From NCBI GenBank assembly GCA_963833955.1, contig CAWHZY010000019.1, positions 1 through 64,000 on the forward strand: a stretch of DNA of 64,000 nt, read 5' to 3'. The notes below the pieces were generated by a model, which was not told the DNA's origin, searched no databases, and saw only the letters and a program-made list of their open reading frames with translations. This stretch comes from Roseiarcus sp963833955. Lineage in GTDB: Bacteria; Pseudomonadota; Alphaproteobacteria; Rhizobiales; Beijerinckiaceae. Both the position numbers and the translations under genes were made by a program. Positions 46,729 through 56,467 of this stretch are shown here, one piece after another (the stretch's first letter is position 1; each line of letters begins with the position of its first letter).

Positions 46729-49470
46729 CTACTCCGCTTCCTCGTCGCTTCCCGTCTCGCCTTCGGTTTCCCCGATGCGGTCGACCGACACGACGTGCTC
46801 CTCATCCGCGGTGTCGAACACGATCACGCCTTGCGTCGACCGGCCAGCGATGCGGATGCCGGTGACTGGCACCCGGATGAGTTGCCCGCCGTCGGTCACG
46901 AGCATGAGCTCGTCGTTCTCTTCCACCGGGAACGACGCCACGAGCGCGCCGTTGCGGGCGTTGACCGCCATGGCGACAATGCCTTTGCCGCCGCGACCGG
47001 TGACGCGATACTCGAATGACGAGGTTCGCTTGCCGTAGCCGTTCTCGGATATTGTAAGGATGACTTGTTCGGCCGCCCGCATCGCCTCGAACCGCTCCGG
47101 CTCAAGCGTGCCCGCGCCATTCGGCTCCGCGCCGTTCTCCTCTTCGCTCTCGGCGGCGGCTTCGGTTTCGTCCGCCTCGCCCTCGGTCGCCCGGCGTTGC
47201 TTGAGATAAGCGACGCGCTCGTCGGCGGTCACGTCAATTGATCTCAGGATGGCGAGCGAGATGACGCTATCGCCCTCGGCGAGCGCCACGCCGCGCACGC
47301 CCATCGAATCGCGGCCCTTGAACACGCGCACGTCATCGACGGGAAAGCGGATGCATTGGCCGCGCGCGGTGGTCAGCAGCACGTCGTCCTTGTCGGAGCA
47401 GATCTGGACGTCGACGATCCGCTCGCCCTCGTCGATCCGCATCGCAATCTTGCCAGCGCGGTTGACCTGCGCGAAGTCGCTTAGCTTGTTGCGCCGCACC
47501 GTGCCGCGCGTCGTCGCGAACATCACGTCAAGCGCCTCCCAGCTTTCCTCGTCCTCCGGCAGGGCCATGATGGTGGTGATGCGCTCGTCCGTTTCGAGCG
47601 GCAGCAGGTTCACGAGCGCCTTGCCGCGGGCCTGCGGGGCGGCGAGCGGCAGGCGCCACACCTTTTCCTTGTAGACCTGACCCGCCGAGGAGAAGAACAG
47701 CACCGGCTGATGCGTGGAGGCGACGAACAACCTGGCGACGAAATCCTCGTCGCGCGTCGCCATCGCCCCGCGCCCCTTGCCGCCGCGCCTCTGCGCACGG
47801 TAGGTCGTGAGCGGGGCGCGCTTGATGTAGCCGCCATGGCTTACCAGCACGACCATGTCCTCGCGCTGGATGAGGTCCTCGTCGTCCATGTCGGCGTCGC
47901 TGTCGAGGATCACGGTGCGGCGCGGCGTGGCGAAGTCTGTCTTCACCTTGACGAGCTCGTCGCGAATGATGCCCATGAGCCGCGCGCGCGAGCTCAAGAT
48001 GTCGAGATAGTCGGCGATTTCCACCGACAGTCGATTGAGCGCCTCGGCGATTTCGTCTCGTCCGAGCGCGGTGAGGCGCGCGAGGCGCAATTCGAGAATC
48101 GCGCGCGCCTGCGCTTCGGAGAGGCGGATCGCGCCATCGGCGTCGAGCGCGTGGCGCGGATCGGCGATCAGCGTGATGAGCGGCGCCATGTCGCGTGCCG
48201 GCCATACCCGCTCCATCAGCGCCGTTCGCGCGGTCGCCGAATCGGGAGAGGTGCGGATGAGGCGGATCACCTCGTCGATGTTGGCGACCGCGATTGCGAG
48301 GCCAACCTGGATATGCGCGCTGTCGCGGGCTTTGGTGAGCAGATATTTGGTCCGCCGCGTGACCACTTCCTCACGAAAATCGAGGAACGCGCGCAGCATG
48401 TCGATCAGCGTCAGCATCTCCGGCCGGCCGCCGTTCAGGGCAATCATGTTGGCGCCGAAGCTCGATTGCAGGGCGGTGAAGCGCCAAAGCTGATTGAGCA
48501 CCACGTCGGCGACGGCGTCGCGCTTGATCTCGATGACGATGCGCATGCCGTCGCGATCGGACTCGTCGCGCAGGTCGGAGATACCCTCGACGCGCTTCTC
48601 GCGAACGAGTTCAGCGATGCGTTCGATCAGCGTCGCCTTGTTGACCTGGTAGGGGATCTCGCTGACGATCAGCGCTTCGCGGTCCTTGCGCAGCTCTTCG
48701 ACCGCGACCTTGGCGCGCATGATGATCGAGCCGCGGCCGGTTGCATAAGCGGAGCGGATGCCCGCTCGCCCTAGGATCGATCCGCCAGTCGGAAAATCGG
48801 GCCCGGGAACATGCTCCAGCAATTCGTCGAGCGTAATGTCGGGCCTATCCATAAAAGCGAGAACGGCGTCGATCGTCTCGCCGAGATTGTGCGGCGGGAT
48901 GTTGGTCGCCATCCCGACCGCGATGCCGCCGGCGCCGTTGACGAGCAGATTGGGAAAGCGCGCCGGCAGGACGACGGGCTCTTCCTCCTTGTCGTCATAG
49001 TTCGGCTTGAAGTCGACGGTGTCGTTCCCGAGATCGTCGAGCAAAGGGATCGCGACGGGCGCGAGCCTGGCTTCGGTGTAGCGTTGCGCCGCGGGCGGAT
49101 CGCCGTCGACCGAGCCGAAATTGCCCTGCCCATCGATGAGCGGCGCGCTCATCGAGAAGTCCTGCGCCATGCGCACCAGGGCGTCGTAGACCGCAAGCTC
49201 GCCGTGCGGGTGATACTTGCCGATCACGTCACCCACGGTGCGCGCCGACTTGTTGTAGGGACGGTCGGGTGTGAAGTTGAGCTCGCGCATCGCATAGAGG
49301 ATGCGCCGGTGCACGGGCTTCAAGCCGTCACGAACGTCGGGCAACGCGCGGCTCACGATCACGCTCATCGCGTAATCGAGATAGCTGCGTTTCATTTCAT
49401 CGAGGATCGAGACGGGCTTGATATCGGCCGGTCCGCCGGGGGCGGGCCGCTCGTCAATAATGTCGGGCAA
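46729..49470 (-). CDS. gyrA: DNA gyrase subunit A
   Basis: A 913-residue type II topoisomerase subunit. Winged-helix breakage domain: SYLDYAMSVIVSRALPDVRD near residues 29-48, and the catalytic tyrosine Tyr131 in AAQRYTEARL. The GyrA box QRRGGKG in the C-terminal beta-pinwheel separates it from ParC. An acidic insertion of Glu-rich sequence sits at about residues 775-800. In the quinolone-determining region the sequence is HPHGELAVYD, where E. coli has HPHGDSAVYD, so the positions of Asp82 and Ser83 are Glu91 and Leu92. The gene is intact and of normal alphaproteobacterial length. Confidence 0.97.
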   Translation of the reverse strand: MPDIIDERPAPGGPADIKPVSILDEMKRSYLDYAMSVIVSRALPDVRDGLKPVHRRILYAMRELNFTPDRPYNKSARTVGDVIGKYHPHGELAVYDALVRMAQDFSMSAPLIDGQGNFGSVDGDPPAAQRYTEARLAPVAIPLLDDLGNDTVDFKPNYDDKEEEPVVLPARFPNLLVNGAGGIAVGMATNIPPHNLGETIDAVLAFMDRPDITLDELLEHVPGPDFPTGGSILGRAGIRSAYATGRGSIIMRAKVAVEELRKDREALIVSEIPYQVNKATLIERIAELVREKRVEGISDLRDESDRDGMRIVIEIKRDAVADVVLNQLWRFTALQSSFGANMIALNGGRPEMLTLIDMLRAFLDFREEVVTRRTKYLLTKARDSAHIQVGLAIAVANIDEVIRLIRTSPDSATARTALMERVWPARDMAPLITLIADPRHALDADGAIRLSEAQARAILELRLARLTALGRDEIAEALNRLSVEIADYLDILSSRARLMGIIRDELVKVKTDFATPRRTVILDSDADMDDEDLIQREDMVVLVSHGGYIKRAPLTTYRAQRRGGKGRGAMATRDEDFVARLFVASTHQPVLFFSSAGQVYKEKVWRLPLAAPQARGKALVNLLPLETDERITTIMALPEDEESWEALDVMFATTRGTVRRNKLSDFAQVNRAGKIAMRIDEGERIVDVQICSDKDDVLLTTARGQCIRFPVDDVRVFKGRDSMGVRGVALAEGDSVISLAILRSIDVTADERVAYLKQRRATEGEADETEAAAESEEENGAEPNGAGTLEPERFEAMRAAEQVILTISENGYGKRTSSFEYRVTGRGGKGIVAMAVNARNGALVASFPVEENDELMLVTDGGQLIRVPVTGIRIAGRSTQGVIVFDTADEEHVVSVDRIGETEGETGSDEEAE

Positions 49471-49962
49471 TGGGAAGAGGTCCTTGACGCCAATCGCGTT
49501 GCCAGACTTTAGCCGATTCCGGTGGGCGGCGCCAGTTTTCGCGAATGACGCCAGGCGGATGGAATAGCTTTGTCTATCCGATTGGTTCTAGGGACGAAAG
49601 TCGGCCCCGGCGGCTTGGCGCGGCTTCGCTCCGCGGGAGGCCTTCCGGCCGCGCGGGCCAGCCCTGGCGACGGACCCCACTCTGGGCCTCCCGACGAGTT
49701 TTTACGGAATGTTGAACGCGGCGGCGCGCGCCGGTGCATGGCCCGGTCGCGAGGCGAACGACGCCGCAAGCTGCGGAAAACAGGGCGTCTTTCGCGATCG
49801 GACGGACAGGCGGGCTTTAGACGTCGCGAAATACGATTGCCTCATGCCGAACCACGGCTTGGACCCGGAGCAAAAAAATACAATGCATGAAATGGGGTCC
49901 AGAACAGCTCGCACGAACGAACCGGGACCCGCGGCAATCGCCTAATTCAGGGAGGAAGACTC
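49471..49962. other. Intergenic region between gyrA and a sugar-binding protein gene
   Basis: This 492-bp gap should hold the gyrA promoter (minus strand) and that of the sugar-binding protein. It includes a palindrome-rich stretch near 49637-49693 (GGGAGGCCTTCCGG mirrored by GGGCCTCCC) that looks like a dispersed repeat. Only shadow reading frames are present. Confidence 0.5.
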
Positions 49963-51178
49963 GTGAAGAGCAGCAGGAATCTTCGTCGTGCCCGGCTTTG
50001 TTCGCTCTTGGCGCTGGGCTGGCTCGTCTCCGCGGCCGCCGACCGGGCGTTCGCAGCCGACGTCGTCACGCCGAGCGATGCGGACAAGGAGAAGGTGATG
50101 TCCCAGGCGCCCCCCGGCGCCCGTCAGTATTACGACGGCTACTGGTTCTCGCCGCCGATCATCGCCGACCCGCTCGCCAATTGGCAGCCGCACAAGGCGC
50201 CCTGGCAGTTCTGTCACAATGAATCTTACCTCGGCAATTCCTGGCGGGCCGCTCTGCTCGACGAGGTCAAGAAGGGCGTCACGCAGCTGGCCAAGCAGGG
50301 GCTCGCCAAGCCCGACGTCAACGTCACCAATTCGAACGGCGACATCAACGTCGAGCTTACCCAGTTACGCTCGCAGATCGCGCAGGGTTGCGACGTCATC
50401 ATCAGCTTCCCGGGATCCGCGACAGGGCTTTGTAGCGCAATCGAAGAGGCGGCTGCCAAGGGCATCCTGTTCATCGCGATCGATTCGCAGGTGAGCTGCC
50501 GCGGGGCGCTCAACGTCGCTCAGAACCCCTATTATTACGGCAAATACGAGGGCGACTGGATCGCCAAGGAGATGGGCGGCAAAGGAAATATCGTCATCAT
50601 CAACGGCCAGCCGGGCGTTTCGGTGACCATCGCCAAGCGGCAGGGCATGCTCGACGCGATGAAGCCCTATCCGAACATCAAAGTGTCCGGCGACCTCTAC
50701 GGAATGTGGACGCCGGCCGTCGCCAAGTCGGAAATGCTGAAATACCTCGCCACGCACCCTGAGCCGGTCGACGCCGTGTGGTCGTCGGGGCAGATGTCGG
50801 TTGCGGGCGGCGAAGCGCTTGAGCAGGCAGGCAGGCCGCTGCCCAAGATCGTCGCCGACGGCACCAACATGTGCAGCTACATGGCGTATTGGAAGGACCA
50901 CGACCTCGACGGCTTCACGCTTGCCGGGGGGCGCGCCGATGGCCTTCGGCGCCCTCCAGGTGGCGATCCGCGCCATGTCGGGTCAGAAGCCGAAGGTGAA
51001 CACGATCTATATGCCGATCCCGGTGATCACCAACGCCAACTTCAAGGACTATTACAAGCCAGGCATGACGGTCCAGGACACCTGCTGGGCCGACCCGCCG
51101 GACGGGCGCCTGGTGCCGGACGACTATTTCGACCAGTTCTTCACCGGCGGGCAGCCGCAGCCGAAGATTCTGCCTTAG
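49963..51178 (+). pseudogene. Sugar ABC transporter substrate-binding protein, frameshifted in a G run
   Basis: The gene begins with GTG and GGGAGG upstream. A signal peptide (LCSLLALGWLVSAAADRAFA) is followed by a periplasmic-binding fold of the ribose/autoinducer-2 type: QLRSQIAQGCDVIISFPGSA, FIAIDSQVSCRGALNVAQNP, GNIVIINGQPGVSVTIAKRQ and VDAVWSSGQMSVAGGEALEQ. At six G's (50926-50931) the frame shifts. Removing one G restores FTLAGGAPMAFGALQVAIRA through FTGGQPQPKILP, giving about 404 residues. A homopolymer error in the assembly is as likely as true damage. No permease or ATPase gene adjoins. Confidence 0.83.
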
Positions 51179-51223
51179 TCCTTCGACAACGGCGTCGCCG
51201 TTGAACCAGCGAAGAAGCCGACG

Positions 51224-51254
51224 AAAAAAAGGCCGCCCAAACCCCTGGGCGGCC
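51224..51254 (-). terminator. Intrinsic terminator of the PEP-CTERM gene
   Basis: GGCCGCCCA (51231-51239) pairs perfectly with TGGGCGGCC (51246-51254) around a 6-base loop. Seven A's (51224-51230) become a T-run on the minus strand, giving a standard rho-independent terminator for the gene ending at 51289. It also lies just past the sugar-binding protein gene on the plus strand. Confidence 0.85.
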
Positions 51255-51288
51255 TGTCGCTCGCTGCCGGGAGGCGCGAAGGAATGGA

Positions 51289-51957
51289 TCAGCCAAGCGC
51301 CGGCGCGAGGCGATCCCGCCGCGAGCGCTTATATCCGGTGAGCGCGAGGCCAGCGAAGCCTATGCCCAGCATCGCCCAGGTCGACGGCTCGGGGACCGCG
51401 GCGAACTCGAAGTCGCTCGACCCAGTCGTGAACACGACGCTGCCGTACTTCTCCGGCGTCATGAAAGAGATGAGGTAACCGGGGTCCTGCGTATTGTCGA
51501 TGTTGCTGAAGTTCGAATAGAGGTCGGAAGCGAGCACTTGGCCGATGAGCGTGCCGGTCCCGTTGGCGCCCGTGTAGAACGACACGGTGTTGGTCGCCGC
51601 AGGGTTGTTGTCGTTGGGCGAGCCCCAGACGATGGTCAAAGCGTTGCCCGGCCCGTTGAACGTCGTCTGGCCGCCCTCGATGTTCCACCAGGGGTGGGTC
51701 GTGTCGCTGAGGCCGTAGGGATCCCAGCCGGGATTGCTGAATTCAGGCGGATTCGGAGGCATGACGTTGACTTGGCCAATCTGAATCTGCGCCGTGCCGG
51801 TTCCGACGCCGGGCTGCGCAAAGTCAGGTCCGGCCGGGTTCACGCGGCCGTAATCGTTGACCGTGATCCCGTCGATGATTGCTGACGCAGCGGAAGCCCC
51901 GGAAGCCGTCAGGATCGTCGCCGCCGCACCTATGACACCTAGAAGAAGCTTGTTCAT
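51289..51957 (-). CDS. PEP-CTERM sorting domain protein
   Basis: A 222-residue exported protein with a signal peptide (MNKLLLGVIGAAATILTASG, cleavage near ASAA). An Asn/Gly/Thr-rich beta-type body has repeats of polar residues. The C-terminal sorting tail has VPEPSTWAMLGIGFAGLALT followed by a basic cluster (YKRSRRDR). Such proteins are cut and anchored by exosortase during export and are linked to extracellular polysaccharide. No exosortase gene is in the window. An intrinsic terminator lies 35 bp downstream. An inverted TTATC/GATAA motif near 52000 may be part of its promoter. Confidence 0.88.
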   Translation of the reverse strand: MNKLLLGVIGAAATILTASGASAASAIIDGITVNDYGRVNPAGPDFAQPGVGTGTAQIQIGQVNVMPPNPPEFSNPGWDPYGLSDTTHPWWNIEGGQTTFNGPGNALTIVWGSPNDNNPAATNTVSFYTGANGTGTLIGQVLASDLYSNFSNIDNTQDPGYLISFMTPEKYGSVVFTTGSSDFEFAAVPEPSTWAMLGIGFAGLALTGYKRSRRDRLAPALG

Positions 51958-52114
51958 CGTCCATCGCCTGTCGTTATCACTTCGCCGCAATGGGCAATTA
52001 TCATATGCGGGATAATTGAGTCAAACTTACATCAAATTGACGGTTAATCGTCTGGCCGTGCTCATGCGCGGCGCCTGGATATCGATCCGTCCCATCGACC
52101 GTGGGGTTCGAGGC

Positions 52115-52414
52115 TTACGGGGCGCGGCCGAGCTTCGAGACCTTGCCGCCGTTCCGGCTCTGATTCTCGTCGCGCGCCTCTGACGCCGATTGGCCCGTCC
52201 AGCGGGCGAAAGCATGATTGATGGAAGTCGGTCCCTCATCGCCCAGCAACCAGGCGATTTGTGCGACCGAGACGCTGCCCTCCTTGATGTATTGGAGCGC
52301 CAAGCTGTGGCGCAACCGATCGTGTGATTGCGCGGCCGGCTTGACCGCAATGGGAAGGGGCCAGGGACAAAAGCGCGCGAAATCAGGAAGGAGGCGCTCC
52401 CACGACCCGGTCAT
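52115..52414 (-). pseudogene. Remnant of an AraC-family regulator C-terminus
   Basis: The region LRHSLALQYIKEGSVSVAQI followed by AWLLGDEGPTSINHAFARWT and GQSASEARDE matches the second HTH of AraC-type regulators, which normally end R..W-TG-SP-xxR. The preceding 30 residues do not resemble an AraC first HTH, and no ligand-binding domain is present. Only about 50 recognisable residues remain, so this is probably a fragment rather than a working gene. Confidence 0.6.
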
Positions 52415-52479
52415 TGGCTATCGGTTTGCTGGACGCCTCAACTAAGCTGCGCGAGCGCGTCGGGCGTCAAACCGCGCCG

Positions 52480-53229
52480 TCACCGTCCGCCCGCAACGTC
52501 GAGCAGCGCGCCGGTCACATAGGACGCCGCGTCGCCGATCAACCAGACGGCCGCCTCGGCGATCTCTTCAGCCGTGCCCGGACGCCCCATCGGGGCGGTG
52601 GCGCCTAGAATGCGTGCGCGGTCCGGCTCGCCGCCGCTGGCGTGGATATCGGTGTCGATGAGCCCCGGGCGGATGGCGTTGACCCTGACGCCCTCGGGGC
52701 CGAGTTCCCTGGCTAGCCCTAAGGTCAGCGTGTCGACCGCGCCCTTGGACCCGGCATAGTCGACATAGAGGTTCGGCGAGCCGAGGCGCGCGGCCGCCGA
52801 TGACATCATGACGATCGATCCGCCCGCTCCGCCAAAAGACTTCGACATTCGCCGCGTGGCCTCGCGGGCGGTGAGATAGGCGCCGAGCACATTGACCTCG
52901 AAGACCCGCCGCATGCGCTCGACGCTCATCTCCGCAAGCTTCGCCGTCGGTGCGACGACGCCGGCATTGGCGATGACCGCGGTGAGCGGCCCCAGCGCCT
53001 TGGTCGCTGCGTCGAACATGCCGAGCACGTCGGCTTCGACGGCAACGTCGCCTTTGAGGGCGACCGAGCGGCCGCCGCCCTTGGCGATCGTCCCGACGAC
53101 GGCGTCAGCCGCTTTCGCGTCCTCGCGGTAATTGACGGCGACCGCCCAGCCGTTTTGGGCCGCGAGCAGGGCGCAGGCGCGGCCGATGCCGCGCGAGGCG
53201 CCGGTGACAAGGAGGACTTTGGCGGACAT
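52480..53229 (-). CDS. Short-chain dehydrogenase/reductase (glucose-dehydrogenase or FabG type)
   Basis: A 249-residue Rossmann-fold oxidoreductase. The cofactor motif is LLVTGASRGIGRACALLAAQ, with VAVNYREDAKAA suggesting NADP(H) preference (Arg after the second strand). The structural motif IANAGV, catalytic IVMMSSAAAR and YVDYAGSKGAVD (Tyr and Lys) are all present, and the protein ends with YVTGALLDVAGGR. The substrate is unknown. The start is at 53229, directly before the first strand. Glutathione peroxidase is 40 bp upstream on the same strand and may share its mRNA. Confidence 0.9.
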   Translation of the reverse strand: MSAKVLLVTGASRGIGRACALLAAQNGWAVAVNYREDAKAADAVVGTIAKGGGRSVALKGDVAVEADVLGMFDAATKALGPLTAVIANAGVVAPTAKLAEMSVERMRRVFEVNVLGAYLTAREATRRMSKSFGGAGGSIVMMSSAAARLGSPNLYVDYAGSKGAVDTLTLGLARELGPEGVRVNAIRPGLIDTDIHASGGEPDRARILGATAPMGRPGTAEEIAEAAVWLIGDAASYVTGALLDVAGGR

Positions 53230-53269
53230 CGAAGGCTCCGAGAGTGGGAAGGTGGAAGACCGAAGGCGC

Positions 53270-53752
53270 TCAGCCGAGCGCCGCCTCGACGTCTGCGGCA
53301 AGTCTCTCCGGCTTGTCGCTCGGCGCATAGCGGCGCAGGACGCGGTGGTCGCGGTCGACCAGGAACTTGGTGAAATTCCACTTGATCGCCTGGGTGCCCA
53401 GGAGGCCCGGCGCTCTCTCTTTGAGCGTCCGAAATAGCGGATGGGCGTTCGCGCCGTTGACCTCGATCTTGGCGAACATCGGGAACGTCACATCGTACTT
53501 GTCGGTGCAAAACTCGCGGATCGCAGCCTCGTCCCCTGGCTCCTGATGGCCGAACTGGTCGCACGGGAAGCCGAGCACGGCGAAGCCGCGCTCGCGAAAG
53601 CGCCGGTGCAGCGCTTCGAGCCCTGCATATTGCGGGGTGAAGCCGCACTGGCTTGCGACATTGACGATCAGCAGCGCCTGTCCCGCGAAATCGCCGAGCA
53701 TGCGCGCGTCGCCGTCGATCGTGTTTATTGCGATGGCGGGGGAAAGGGACAT
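53270..53752 (-). CDS. Glutathione peroxidase (cysteine type)
   Basis: A 160-residue thioredoxin-fold peroxidase. The active-site Cys is in IVNVASQCGFTPQYAGLE, where animal enzymes use selenocysteine. The conserved Gln lies in VLGFPCDQFGHQEPG, with Cys of this motif a possible resolving residue. WNFTKFLVDRDHRVLRRYAP carries the Trp-Asn of the catalytic tetrad. It reduces hydroperoxides with thioredoxin or glutathione. It lies just upstream of an SDR gene in a probable two-gene unit. Confidence 0.92.
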   Translation of the reverse strand: MSLSPAIAINTIDGDARMLGDFAGQALLIVNVASQCGFTPQYAGLEALHRRFRERGFAVLGFPCDQFGHQEPGDEAAIREFCTDKYDVTFPMFAKIEVNGANAHPLFRTLKERAPGLLGTQAIKWNFTKFLVDRDHRVLRRYAPSDKPERLAADVEAALG

Positions 53753-53907
53753 GGGGAAGAGAGAGCTCCAACTTACCGCACAGCCTTGATCGCCGTCCGG
53801 AGCGAGACAGGAAGCTTTTTATCCTCTCAATTTGAAGGTCAGCAAGGACCGTTGTGCTAACGCATATTTTCCTTCACTTTAGTCGTGTGAGACCGGGAGG
53901 TGACCCC

Positions 53908-54129
53908 ATGAAGAAGCTTTCGATCAAGCTCCTCGGAGCTGTGCTGATTTCCGTCACTCTATCATCGGCGATTACGCCTGCGTTCGCGTTAGGCGGCTGC
54001 GGTCCGAACCGCCATCGCAACGGGTGGGGCGAATGCGTTTGGGGCGGTCAAAATCAAGACTGGTGCCTGAGAAGAACCGGCCATCCCGCCACGCGCATGC
54101 CCAATGGAACATTGCGCTGTTATCGGTGA
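53908..54129 (+). CDS. Small secreted Cys-rich protein
   Basis: A 73-residue precursor. The signal peptide MKKLSIKLLGAVLISVTLSS is cleaved after AFA. The mature part of about 46 residues contains GCGPNRHRNGWGECVW and the Cys in DWCLRRTGH and LRCYR, four cysteines that could form two disulfides. GCGxxxHRNxxGxC-like proteins are common in Hyphomicrobiales and of unknown function. GGGAGGTGA is a very strong ribosome-binding site. It is probably a stand-alone gene; upstream 53885 is AT-rich. Confidence 0.65.
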   Translation: MKKLSIKLLGAVLISVTLSSAITPAFALGGCGPNRHRNGWGECVWGGQNQDWCLRRTGHPATRMPNGTLRCYR

Positions 54130-54374
54130 GGGCCGCCCTCGCTGATCGACCTCACTCAAGTCCATAGACATCAAAAAGCATCGATCCGGACTTCCGCCTC
54201 GGTGAAGGTTTCGGACGTCCGGCGCTCGACGTCCAGATCCGTCGCAAGCGCGCTGGGAGCGATTGCTGATTTCGCGGTCGGGGGCGTAATGTCGGAGGTC
54301 CAGCGGGATTGTCAGCGAGCGGTTCGGTCCCTCGAATTTGCGCCGGACCCCGCATCTCTTTCAGGATTGTCGGC

Positions 54375-55787
54375 ATGGCCGCAGCTTTGAAGCGCCGCGC
54401 GGAGCTATATCGTCAAGGCCGAGACTTGCGAGCGCGCGTCCCTCGCGAAACGCATGCGCAGTTGCACGGCCCCCTGGACCGGGACGCGGTCGCCATACTG
54501 GCCGAGTCCGACGCAGAGCGGGTCCCCGAGCTCGTGCCCGAGCGCTACAAGCGCATGATGGCGGACCCGTTCGGGTTCCTTCGCGGCGGGGCGGCGGTGA
54601 TGGCGACCGATCTTGCGCATCAGCCGCTTGCCGGGGTCCCCGTGCAAGCCTGCGGCGATTGTCATCTGATGAATTTCGGCGCGTTCAACTCGCCCGAAGA
54701 CAACATCCTGTTCGACATCAACGATTTCGACGAGACGCTGCCCGGCGTCGATTTCACCGTCGACCTCAAGCGTCTGGCGGCCAGCGTCGCCGTCGCGGCC
54801 AAGGCCGCCGCCATGTCGGACAAGCGGGCGCGCAGCCTCGCCGCGAGCACGGTGACCGCTTATCGCGAACACATGTTTGCGCTCATGGATCTGTCTCCGC
54901 GCGAGATCTGGCACAGCCGGATCGATCTTCAAGAGCAGCTGAAGCAGATCGAAAGTCCGCAACTGCGGCGTAGCCTGGCGACGCTGATCCGGCACGCTCA
55001 GGCCAGCGGTCTCGACAGGGACGACAACTTTCCCCATCTCGTCGCCGGCGGCGAACCCAGGATCGCAGACAAGCCGCCGACGATCTTCCACATCAATCCG
55101 AAGACGCTGGGAGGCCGCAAGATCGACTTCGATCGCGGGTTCGCGCTTTACCGCGAAACGCTCACCCCCGACCGGGCCGTGCTGATCGACCGCTACCGAT
55201 TGACGGATGTCGCTTTCAAGGCGGTGGGCGTCGGATCGGTCGGCACGATCTGCGTCGTCGGGCTGTTCCTCAGCGGCGACGGCGAGCCGCTCTTCCTGCA
55301 AGTCAAGCAGGCGCAACGCTCCGTTCTCGAGCGGCTATCGAAGACGCTTGCCTATCAAGGGCCGCAGGGCAGGCGGGTGGTCGAGGGGCAGCGGATGATG
55401 CAGGCGGCGACGGACATTTTTCTCGGCTGGACGTCGGACGAGCCTTTGGGCGTCGAATTCTATGTTCGCATCCTGAAGAACCGCCGGCTTGGCGCGGTCA
55501 GCGAACTCGCCGAGCAGGCGGCGTTGTCGGAATACGCCAGGTTATGCGGCCGGACACTCGCGCGCTCTCACGCCCGCACGGGCGACCCGGCCGTGATCGC
55601 CGGCTATATGGGAAGGAGCGGGGCGTTCGACGACGCGCTCGCCTCGTTCGCCATGGCCTATGCCGGGCAGACGGTGATGGATCATTCCGCGCTGGTGAAG
55701 GCCAAGGGCGGCTCCGGGGCCGAAGCTTCGCCGAAGGCCGCGAAGCCGGAGAAGACCGCCGCGAAGCGGGAGCGGAAGTCCGCTTGA
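54375..55787 (+). CDS. DUF2252-family protein (kinase-like fold)
   Basis: A 470-residue protein of the DUF2252 family. Landmarks are VPERYKRMMADPFGFLRGGA, the HxD-like GDCHLMNFGAFNSPEDNILF, DINDFDETLPGVDFTVDLKR, and KAVGVGSVGTICVVGLFLSG with FLQVKQAQRSVLE. The family resembles protein or small-molecule kinases in fold, but its reaction is not known. The last 30 residues are a Lys/Ala/Glu-rich tail of low complexity. The start was placed at 54375 near the family's first helix. No neighbours share the strand closely. Confidence 0.87.
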   Translation: MAAALKRRAELYRQGRDLRARVPRETHAQLHGPLDRDAVAILAESDAERVPELVPERYKRMMADPFGFLRGGAAVMATDLAHQPLAGVPVQACGDCHLMNFGAFNSPEDNILFDINDFDETLPGVDFTVDLKRLAASVAVAAKAAAMSDKRARSLAASTVTAYREHMFALMDLSPREIWHSRIDLQEQLKQIESPQLRRSLATLIRHAQASGLDRDDNFPHLVAGGEPRIADKPPTIFHINPKTLGGRKIDFDRGFALYRETLTPDRAVLIDRYRLTDVAFKAVGVGSVGTICVVGLFLSGDGEPLFLQVKQAQRSVLERLSKTLAYQGPQGRRVVEGQRMMQAATDIFLGWTSDEPLGVEFYVRILKNRRLGAVSELAEQAALSEYARLCGRTLARSHARTGDPAVIAGYMGRSGAFDDALASFAMAYAGQTVMDHSALVKAKGGSGAEASPKAAKPEKTAAKRERKSA

Positions 55788-56102
55788 GGCGCGGCTGCGC
55801 AGAGTTGGGTCAGGGGCCGCAGGAGGAAGGCGACCTTCCCTTTTTGCGGGCGGGCGACGTGCCCTTAGCGAGTCCGAATCGAACCTTTTCAATTGCTTGC
55901 GAGGCGATTAGCGAGTCACTCCTCGATCCTCGGCCCGGGCGAGCGCCGCGTCCCTGCTATCCCGCGACGGGCGCCTTCACAGTCCGCCCCTCACGTTCGA
56001 GGCAGACGATCGAGCGCCGCGGGGTCCTATGGAGCGACCTCTCGACGAGGCTCTTACAGCGTTAGCTGTTGAACGACTCCGTTGTGGCTGCGTCTGGAGC
56101 CT

Positions 56103-56262
56103 TGCGGTCATGGCCGGGCTTGACCCGGCCACCCACGCCGCCCCGTCTCAATGACGAGCCTGAGCCTTGGCGCCGTCGGCAAAGGCTTCTGGCAGGTCTC
56201 TTGCCGCCAGTTCAGCATGTCAAACGCGTGAATATCAGGGTTAAGCCCGGCCATGACGCTTC
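56103..56262. repeat. Dispersed repeat (GGTCATGGCCGGGCTT type)
   Basis: The ends GTCATGGCCGGGCTTGACC and AGCCCGGCCATGACGC are inverted repeats. Read as protein it gives the SWPGLTRP...VKPGHDA peptide that such intergenic repeats of Hyphomicrobiales commonly produce. It is intergenic and not a gene. Confidence 0.7.
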
Positions 56263-56467
56263 AGAGCCGCCATAGCCCTCGGTCTCCCCACAGAACCAAC
56301 AGCCAACGCTATAAGAGCCCTCAACGATTTCTCGCTAATCAATAATAATATCATCACAATCTGAAATTCGCAATAAATTGTGCTTATATCAACGAATTCG
56401 TTTTATTATCATAGTCTTACAACAGATATTTCCATAAATAAACGAGCAAAGCAAAACCACGGGCGCC

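Noticed and set aside
49509..49769. 86-codon minus-strand frame in the gyrA upstream gap
   Set aside because: No start signal or family. It crosses a palindrome-rich stretch and looks like repeat translation.
56069..56275. 68-codon frame in the gap after DUF2252
   Set aside because: The peptide (PGLTRP...VKPGHDA) is the usual false product of an intergenic palindromic repeat.
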